DNA from: Mycolicibacterium rhodesiae JS60
GTDB lineage: Bacteria > Actinomycetota > Actinomycetes > Mycobacteriales > Mycobacteriaceae
NCBI GenBank assembly: GCA_000230935.2
Contig: AGIQ01000012.1
Span: 39,722 to 103,721 of the forward strand
Direction: 5' to 3'
DNA length: 64,000 nucleotides
The position numbers and the translations under genes are program-made. The notes under the pieces are model-generated. The model worked only from the letters and a program-made list of their open reading frames with translations. It did no database searches and was not told the DNA's origin. The first letter of the stretch is position 1. Every line of letters begins with the position of its first letter. Below, piece after piece: positions 58,665 to 64,000 of this stretch.

Positions 58665-61535
58665 ATGGGCGTGCAGTTCCGCCTGCTAGGTGACATCGAT
58701 ATTCGCCTGGATGAGCAACCGCTCGATCCCGGGCATGCTCGCCAGCGGTGCGTGTTGGCCGCCCTGCTGATGGACGTGAACCGGTCGGTGCCGGTGGACC
58801 AACTCGTGGACCGGGTGTGGGCCGATGCCCCGCCGCACCGGGCGCGTAACGCACTGGCGGGCTACCTGTCCCGGTTGCGCGGTCTACTCGCTGCGGCCGA
58901 CGGTGTCACCATCGGGCGCGGCCCGGGCGGCTACCAGCTCAGCACCGACCCGCTGTCGATCGACGTGCATCTGTTCCGCCACCTGGCCGTTCGTGCCCGC
59001 TCCACAGACGATCCGACAGAGGCCACGGCGCTGTTCAGCGAGGCGCTGGCGCTGTGGCGGGGCGAGCCGTTCGCGGCCCTGGACACCCCGTGGGTCCTCG
59101 AGGTCCGGGGTTCCCTTGAAGTGGAACGGCTTTCGGTTACCTTGGACCGCAACGACGCGGCACTGCGCGCCGGCCGGCACCACGAACTGCTCGGTGAACT
59201 GGTTGCCGCCCAGGCGGCTCATCCGCTCGACGAGCGCCTGGCCGGACAGTTGATGCTCGCCCAATATCGCAGCGGCCGGCAAGCCGAATCGCTGGACACC
59301 TACCGGCGCATGCGCGAACGGCTTGTCGAAGAACTCGGTGTCGACCCCGGTCCGTCGCTCCGCGAGGTCCATCAGAAGATCCTCGACGGCGAGGAGGGCC
59401 AACGGGTCGAGGTGAGCGCGCAGCAGATGCGCACTCGCCCGCATGCCGGACTGCCCCGACGGGCGACGAGTTTCGTCGGCCGCGAACAGGAGTTGGCGGC
59501 CGCGGGCAAGGCGCTGCGGGAAGGGCCTTTGGTCACGCTGACCGGGGTGGGCGGGGTCGGCAAGACCCGGCTGGCGCTGGAGGCCGCGAGCCGTGACGAG
59601 CAGCGGTTCGCCGACGGGGTGTGGCTGTGCGAACTCGCCCCGGTCGATGACGGCCAGGCCGTCGGCCATGCGGTGGCGGCGGCCCTGACGCTGCAGCAGC
59701 GCCAGGGCCTGACCATCGACGAGACGGTGATCGAATACCTGCGGGCGCGGGAAGTGCTCCTGCTGGTCGACAACTGCGAACACGTCCTCGACGATGCGGC
59801 CCGGCTGATCGACCAGATCGTCCGGCACTGCCCGCAGGTCTGGCTGCTGGTCACCAGCCGTGAGCCGCTCGGTATCGAGGGGGAACGGATCGTGTCGGTC
59901 CCGCCGCTGGGAGTGGACGACGCCACCGAGCTGTTCGTCGACCGGGCCCGGGCGGGGCGCCCGGATTTCGACCCTGACAGCGAGCCGATCGGCGCCGTCG
60001 CCGAGATCTGCCGACGACTCGACGGCCTGCCATTGGCGATCGAATTGGCTGCCGCGCGGATGCGCGCGATGTCCAGCCTCGACGTGGCCCGCCGGCTGGA
60101 TCGGCTGCGCCTGCTCAGCGGCGGGGTGCGCAGCGCTCATCCCCGGCACCAGAGCCTGACCGCGACGATCGATTGGTCGTACCGCCTGCTCGCCGAGGAC
60201 GAGCAGGCGCTTTTCACCCGGCTGTCGGTATTCGTCGGTGGCTTCGATCTTGCTGCGGCGCACGGGGTGTGCGCGACCGACGGCGCCACCGAGGACGACA
60301 CCCTCGAACTGCTCACCGGGCTGGTCGAGAAGTCGATGGTGGTGGCCCGCTCGGGCCGCGAGTCGTCCCGCTTCGCGGTGCTGGAGATGCTGCGCGCGTT
60401 CGGCCGAGAGAAACTGCGGGAAGACGGGATCGGCGACTCGTGTGCGACACGGCACTCGATCTACTTCACCGGGCTTGCCGAGCGAGTGGCCGCGGGCATG
60501 CACACTGCCGATGAAAGAGCTTGGGCGGAGCGGATACTGCCTGACTACGACAATCTGCGGACCGCGTTCGAGATCGCGATGACCGACGGCGACGTGGACC
60601 GGGCGATGCGGTTGGTGGCATCGCTGCCCGAGCCGGTCCACCTGCGGATCGGCTTCGAGCCCGGCGGGTGGGCCCGACGCCTCCTGGATCATGCACCGGC
60701 AGACCACCCGCTGTTCGCCGCGGTAGCCGGGTACGCCGCGCGCGCGGCCTGGAACCAGGCCGATCATGCCATGGCCCGGGCGTCGGCGACGCGCGCAGAG
60801 GGCCGGATCCCCGCTCGCGGTACCGGCCGGATCGCCTACCCCGGGGACGTACTCGCCGACGTCGCCCTCTATGAAGGGAAACCGGCGGAAGCGTTGCGCC
60901 ACTATGACGCCGAGGTGACGCGTGCCCGGCGCGAGGACGACCCGATCCGGCTGGTGTGGGCGTTGTTCTACGTGGCGATCTGCCACGCCGCGTTGCGTAA
61001 TCCCGATGCCGGTCTACAGGCGGCCGAAGAGGCGCTCACGGTCGCCGAGGCGACCGCCAACCCGACCGCCCAGTCGATGGCCGACTACGCAATGGGGTTG
61101 GTGCTCAAGAAGTCTCAACCGGATCGGGCGCTCGCCCTGTTCGACGAGGCGGCAGAGCTGGCGGCGTCGGCACACAATTTCTGGTGGCACGGCATCGCGT
61201 TGATGGAGGCGGCGTCCACCCGCGCGGTCCATGGCGATCCCAACACAGCGGCAGGCGATTTCATCACCGTGCTCGATCACTGGGACCGGGTGGGGGATTG
61301 GAGCCAGCAATGGCTGAACCTGCGTTACGTGACCCGCCTGCTGGTCCGGCTCGGTGCCGATGAGGACGCTGCCGTGTTGCACCGCGCGCTGGTGGAAGCG
61401 GGTAAGCCGTCACCGCTGAGTGAGACCCAGATCGTCAGGCTCGGCACCGGTCTGGGGGCGCCGCGATCCGAGGCACTCGGCGGCGCCGACGCGGTCGCGC
61501 GGGCTCGTGCGAGCCTCCGCCGCTTCAGCTCTTGA
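58665..61535 (+). CDS. BTAD-NB-ARC-TPR transcriptional regulator (AfsR/SARP-like)
   Basis: 956 residues. OmpR-type winged helix 1-95 (MGVQFRLLGDIDIRLDEQPL, LDPGHARQRCVLAALLMD), BTAD 100-245 (DVHLFRHLAVRARS, HPLDERLAGQLMLAQYRSGR), ATPase with Walker A TGVGGVGKTRL (293-302) and Walker B LLLVDNCEHVLDD, ARC2-like helices, and TPR-type repeats to the end (AALRNPDAGLQAAEEALTVA). Signals probably through ATP-driven oligomerisation. Lies upstream of the PGRS-like genes and may control them. No LuxR HTH seen. Confidence 0.9.
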   Translation: MGVQFRLLGDIDIRLDEQPLDPGHARQRCVLAALLMDVNRSVPVDQLVDRVWADAPPHRARNALAGYLSRLRGLLAAADGVTIGRGPGGYQLSTDPLSIDVHLFRHLAVRARSTDDPTEATALFSEALALWRGEPFAALDTPWVLEVRGSLEVERLSVTLDRNDAALRAGRHHELLGELVAAQAAHPLDERLAGQLMLAQYRSGRQAESLDTYRRMRERLVEELGVDPGPSLREVHQKILDGEEGQRVEVSAQQMRTRPHAGLPRRATSFVGREQELAAAGKALREGPLVTLTGVGGVGKTRLALEAASRDEQRFADGVWLCELAPVDDGQAVGHAVAAALTLQQRQGLTIDETVIEYLRAREVLLLVDNCEHVLDDAARLIDQIVRHCPQVWLLVTSREPLGIEGERIVSVPPLGVDDATELFVDRARAGRPDFDPDSEPIGAVAEICRRLDGLPLAIELAAARMRAMSSLDVARRLDRLRLLSGGVRSAHPRHQSLTATIDWSYRLLAEDEQALFTRLSVFVGGFDLAAAHGVCATDGATEDDTLELLTGLVEKSMVVARSGRESSRFAVLEMLRAFGREKLREDGIGDSCATRHSIYFTGLAERVAAGMHTADERAWAERILPDYDNLRTAFEIAMTDGDVDRAMRLVASLPEPVHLRIGFEPGGWARRLLDHAPADHPLFAAVAGYAARAAWNQADHAMARASATRAEGRIPARGTGRIAYPGDVLADVALYEGKPAEALRHYDAEVTRARREDDPIRLVWALFYVAICHAALRNPDAGLQAAEEALTVAEATANPTAQSMADYAMGLVLKKSQPDRALALFDEAAELAASAHNFWWHGIALMEAASTRAVHGDPNTAAGDFITVLDHWDRVGDWSQQWLNLRYVTRLLVRLGADEDAAVLHRALVEAGKPSPLSETQIVRLGTGLGAPRSEALGGADAVARARASLRRFSS

Positions 61536-61593
61536 CCTGCGGATTTCACGATCGCTTCAGCTTTGTTGAACCGCCCGCGCGCATGGTCTGCCC

Positions 61594-62265
61594 ATGACCG
61601 AATACATCGGGCGCCTCGGAGCCCTCGCAGTGGCCCTGGGGATCGGGACCGCGGGGCTCGTAGCGCAGTTCACCGCGGACAACACACCGACAAGCGCACC
61701 GCCCCGAGTGGAGGTCGCCGTCCGGCTGGCATCCGACTCGGAGCCGCTCATCATCTACCCGACCGTCTCGCACACCGATGCGCCCGCGGCAGACCGTGAG
61801 ATCTCGGTACCGGCCGCGAGAGTGGTCGCTCTGACGCCCGGGGTGCGTCCGATCATCGGCCCGGGTGGGTGGCTGATCGGCAACGGAGTGGAGCCCGGCC
61901 AGGATGGCGGCCTGCTGATCGGCAATGGTGCCAGAGCAAGCACTTTCGACGGGAATGCCAGCGGAGGCCACGGCGGCAACGGTGGCTCCGGTGGGCTGGT
62001 CGCCGGGCCTGGGGGCGGCGGCGGGAACGGTAAGACCGATCTCGGCATGGCTATCGGAGGTAATGGTGGGGTCGGCGGCAATGGTGGCCTTGGTGTCAAA
62101 GGGGGTAACGGCGGTGACGGCGGCAACGGAAATACTGCGCTTGGCAACGGCTTCGGCGGCAACGGAGGTCTCGGCGGAGCAGGCACGCCTGGCGGCAACG
62201 GCGGCACCGGGGGAACCGGCAGTGCACGCAACGGCAGCAATGGGCCAAACGGCCCGAATCGGTAG
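61594..62265 (+). CDS. PGRS-like glycine-rich exported protein A
   Basis: 223 residues. N-terminal signal or anchor (GRLGALAVALGIGTAGLVAQF), linker to about 74, a 39-residue module (75-113) shared with the gene at 63128, then Gly/Asn-rich repeats (GGNGGVGGNGGLG, GGNGGDGGNGN) to the end. It looks like the PGRS part of PE_PGRS proteins but has no PE domain. Repeats of GGNGG type form parallel beta-helix-like PGII structures in PGRS proteins. Possible cell-surface function. Confidence 0.7.
   Translation: MTEYIGRLGALAVALGIGTAGLVAQFTADNTPTSAPPRVEVAVRLASDSEPLIIYPTVSHTDAPAADREISVPAARVVALTPGVRPIIGPGGWLIGNGVEPGQDGGLLIGNGARASTFDGNASGGHGGNGGSGGLVAGPGGGGGNGKTDLGMAIGGNGGVGGNGGLGVKGGNGGDGGNGNTALGNGFGGNGGLGGAGTPGGNGGTGGTGSARNGSNGPNGPNR
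61816..61932 (+). repeat. Shared module copy A (WLIGNG/LLIGNG)
   Basis: Encodes residues 75-113: VRPIIGPGGWLIGNGVEPGQ followed by DGGLLIGNGA. 34 of 39 residues equal copy B at 63518. Confidence 0.75.
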
Positions 62266-62282
62266 ATCAGGAGATTGAGACA

Positions 62283-63128
62283 ATGAGTACTGCACAACGG
62301 CAAGATAATTCGACCGATCGGGCGCTCAAGGCCAAGCATCGGGCGCTGTGGGCCTCCGGTGACTACCCGGCCGTCGCCGCCGAGCTGATCCCGGCCCTGG
62401 GGCCCGAGCTCGTCGTCGCCGCTGGGATCCGTCCCGGCCAGCTGGTGCTCGATGTGGCCGCGGGTTCCGGCAATGCCGCGATCCCCGCCGCGGCGGCGGG
62501 TGCGACCGTCACGGCCAGCGACCTCACCCCGGAGCTCTTCGATGCGGGGCGGCGAATCGCCGCCGAGCGCGGTGTCGAGCTGGAGTGGGTGGAGGCCGAT
62601 GCGGAAGAACTTCCCTTTGCCGACAACGGTTTCGATGTGGTGATGTCCTGCCTTGGCGCGATGTTCGCACCGCACCACCTGGCAGCCGCCGGCGAACTGG
62701 TGCGCGTGTGCCGGCCGGGTGGAACGATCGCGATGATCAACTGGACGCCGCAGGGGTTCATCGGCCAGCTGTTCGCGACGATGAAGCCGTACGCCGCGCC
62801 GCTGCCTCCGGGAGCCCAGCCAGCGCCACTGTGGGGTGACGAGGATCATGTGCGAGAGTTGTTCGGCGACAACGTCGTCGACCTGACTTTCCGGCGCCAG
62901 ACGATCCGCATCCAACAGAGTCCGAGCCCCGTCGAGTTCCGGGAATATTGGAAGCGCAACTACGGCCCGACCATCGCTGTATACGCGTTCAACCAGGGTC
63001 GTCCAGATCAGGTGGCGGCGCTGGACCGGGATTTCCTGGCCTTCCTGGAAACGTGGAACCAGTCCACCGAGCCGCAGCGCACCAGCTACGACGCGGAGTA
63101 TCTGCTCGTGGTCGCCACCAAACGCTGA
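62283..63128 (+). CDS. Class I SAM-dependent methyltransferase
   Basis: 281 residues. LVLDVAAGSGNAAIPAAAAG motif I (about 54-73), ELEWVEADAEELPFADNGFD motif II, SCLGAMFAPHHL and RVCRPGGTIAMINWTP. UbiE/COQ5-type small-molecule fold; substrate unknown. Between the two PGRS-like genes; its TGA overlaps the ATG of the next gene, so they are coupled. Confidence 0.83.
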   Translation: MSTAQRQDNSTDRALKAKHRALWASGDYPAVAAELIPALGPELVVAAGIRPGQLVLDVAAGSGNAAIPAAAAGATVTASDLTPELFDAGRRIAAERGVELEWVEADAEELPFADNGFDVVMSCLGAMFAPHHLAAAGELVRVCRPGGTIAMINWTPQGFIGQLFATMKPYAAPLPPGAQPAPLWGDEDHVRELFGDNVVDLTFRRQTIRIQQSPSPVEFREYWKRNYGPTIAVYAFNQGRPDQVAALDRDFLAFLETWNQSTEPQRTSYDAEYLLVVATKR

Positions 63129-64000
63129 TGCAGGACATCCGAGGGCAGTCGGCGGTCGCGGCACTGCTGGCGATGGGCATGATCGCCGCATCGAACGTCG
63201 ATCTCGGCAGTTGGGCGGCGCCGGCAGCCGACGTCCGGACGACTCCCATTCGGTTGCTTTCAGCGGCCGTTGACAGGACGCACGTCGAACCGCGTACGGC
63301 CAGAGACCTTCGTTTGCAGGACGGCCATTCCGCCTCGGCACAGACCGTGTATTTCACCAATAGTGCAGTTGCCCAGCGGTTCAGCCGCACGTGTGCCAAT
63401 GGTTGTGGCAGGGTTTCGATCCGGTATGTCTCCGCGCCGACGACATTTTCGCGCGCTGAGGCGCCGCCTCGCCGCAGCGGAACAACTCACGCGGACAACG
63501 ATTTTCGTATTCCGGTGGCCCGCGCGGTGGCCCTGTCACCGGGAGCGCGTCCGGCCATCGGACCCGGTGGCTGGCTGATCGGAAACGGCATCGAGCCCGG
63601 CCAAGACGGCGGACTGCTGATCGGCAATGGTGCCCCTGGCGGTCCCGGTCAGGACGGCGGCGACGGAGGCCTGCTGATGGGCAGCGGAGGCAAGGGCGGC
63701 GACGGGGTGCCCGGTCAAGCCGGCGGCAACGGTGGCAATGCCGGGCTCATCGGTAACGGCGGCGCCGGGGGTGCCGGCGGCGCCTATACCGCGAACAGCA
63801 GCGGCATAGTGCTGGCGAGCAGAGGCGGCAATGGCGGCGATGCCGGGCTATTCGGCAACGGCGGCGCCGGGGGTGCCGGAGGGGCCGGCATCAACGTCGG
63901 GACGGGCGGAGCCTCCGGTGGTGGCGGTGGTTCCGGTGGTGGCGGAGGTCTGCTGGCAGGCAACGGCGGCGCCGGTGCGGTGGGCGGCGCAGCGAGCGCG
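63128..64000 (+). CDS. PGRS-like glycine-rich exported protein B (3' end outside window)
   Basis: 291 residues visible, frame open to the window end. Starts MQDIRGQSAVAALLAMGMIA (signal-like), a non-repetitive part with two Cys (SRTCANGCGR), the shared module at 131-169, then PGRS-like repeats with LLMGSGG, GLIGNGGAGGAGG, GLFGNGGAGGAGG, LLAGNGGAG, very like PE_PGRS repeats, again without a PE domain. ATG overlaps the methyltransferase stop (TGATG). Longer than protein A. Confidence 0.75.
   Translation, partial: MQDIRGQSAVAALLAMGMIAASNVDLGSWAAPAADVRTTPIRLLSAAVDRTHVEPRTARDLRLQDGHSASAQTVYFTNSAVAQRFSRTCANGCGRVSIRYVSAPTTFSRAEAPPRRSGTTHADNDFRIPVARAVALSPGARPAIGPGGWLIGNGIEPGQDGGLLIGNGAPGGPGQDGGDGGLLMGSGGKGGDGVPGQAGGNGGNAGLIGNGGAGGAGGAYTANSSGIVLASRGGNGGDAGLFGNGGAGGAGGAGINVGTGGASGGGGGSGGGGGLLAGNGGAGAVGGAASA
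63518..63634 (+). repeat. Shared module copy B (WLIGNG/LLIGNG)
   Basis: Encodes residues 131-169: ARPAIGPGGWLIGNGIEPGQ followed by DGGLLIGNGA. DNA is also similar to copy A in the WLIGNG to LLIGNG part. Confidence 0.75.

Noticed and set aside
58884..60986. 700-codon open frame on the minus strand
   Set aside because: Lies fully antisense to the well-supported BTAD regulator; a product of GC-rich codon bias with no family motif.
61755..63341. Long Pro-rich minus-strand frame
   Set aside because: Mirror of the Gly-rich repeats and the methyltransferase; no independent support.
63634..64000. CRISPR-like repeats
   Set aside because: The repeats are in-frame Gly codons with no constant repeat or spacer length.

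Overview
The window is a GC-rich, densely coded stretch of a mycobacterial chromosome. Lineage evidence is the gene order and several actinobacterial families: xerC, rpsB-tsf, amiC-like amidase, pyrH-frr-cdsA-rlmN, dxr-rip1-ispG, a lipoprotein PBP, map, a glnA4-like gene, aldC-like genes, F420-dependent LLM oxidoreductases, a DUF2631 protein, a mycothiol-isomerase-like protein and two glycine-rich PGRS-like proteins. From memory this is the same backbone as M. tuberculosis Rv2894c to about Rv2857c, with many added cassettes. The catabolic and osmolyte cassettes suggest a fast-growing environmental species (Mycolicibacterium-like), but that is inference.

Layout. 1-7.9 kb: 3' part of xerC, selO, a secreted protein, an M23 protein, rpsB-tsf with a structured leader and a strong terminator, a small secreted protein, an LLM oxidoreductase and an amidase. 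8.1-15.3 kb: a tight unit with an FtsX-type ABC system, an APC permease and a copper amine oxidase, ending in a hairpin shared with a convergent marR; marR is divergent from a methyltransferase. 15.4-19.7 kb: a translationally coupled operon (kinase, unknown, F420 LLM, SDR) divergent from a TetR gene across a palindrome. 19.8-23.9 kb: membrane protein, pyrH-frr-cdsA-rlmN, DUF2631. 24-31.5 kb: an overlapping minus-strand operon with a ferric-iron-type ABC importer, a three-part adenylation/carrier/acyltransferase fusion and a frameshifted photolyase, behind an IdeR-like box. 31.6-36.1 kb: dxr-rip1-ispG and a GNAT protein. 36.2-46.4 kb: GH16 hydrolase, PBP lipoprotein, Rieske lipoprotein, DUF1707 protein, map, cobQ, a lipoprotein, a degenerate alpha/beta hydrolase, and an ArsR-SRPBCC operon. 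46.4-50.0 kb: asnO-ngg genes for the osmolyte N-acetylglutaminylglutamine amide. 50.3-58.6 kb: two APC permeases and a divergent glutamine-synthetase-like, glutamyl-amide hydrolase, aldehyde dehydrogenase, SDR and GntR set, best read as a gamma-glutamylated amine (probably ethanolamine) pathway. 58.7-64 kb: a large BTAD regulator, two PGRS-like secreted proteins sharing one module, and a methyltransferase between them; the last gene runs off the window.

How the parts work together: two separate amine-use routes (oxidative CuAO and gamma-glutamylation), an iron-linked operon with an undescribed-looking fusion enzyme, and an osmolyte pathway sit between housekeeping genes for translation, lipid synthesis, isoprenoids and envelope proteolysis. 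The most novel candidates are the adenylation-carrier-acyltransferase fusion with its iron importer, and the PGRS-like pair with its shared module.
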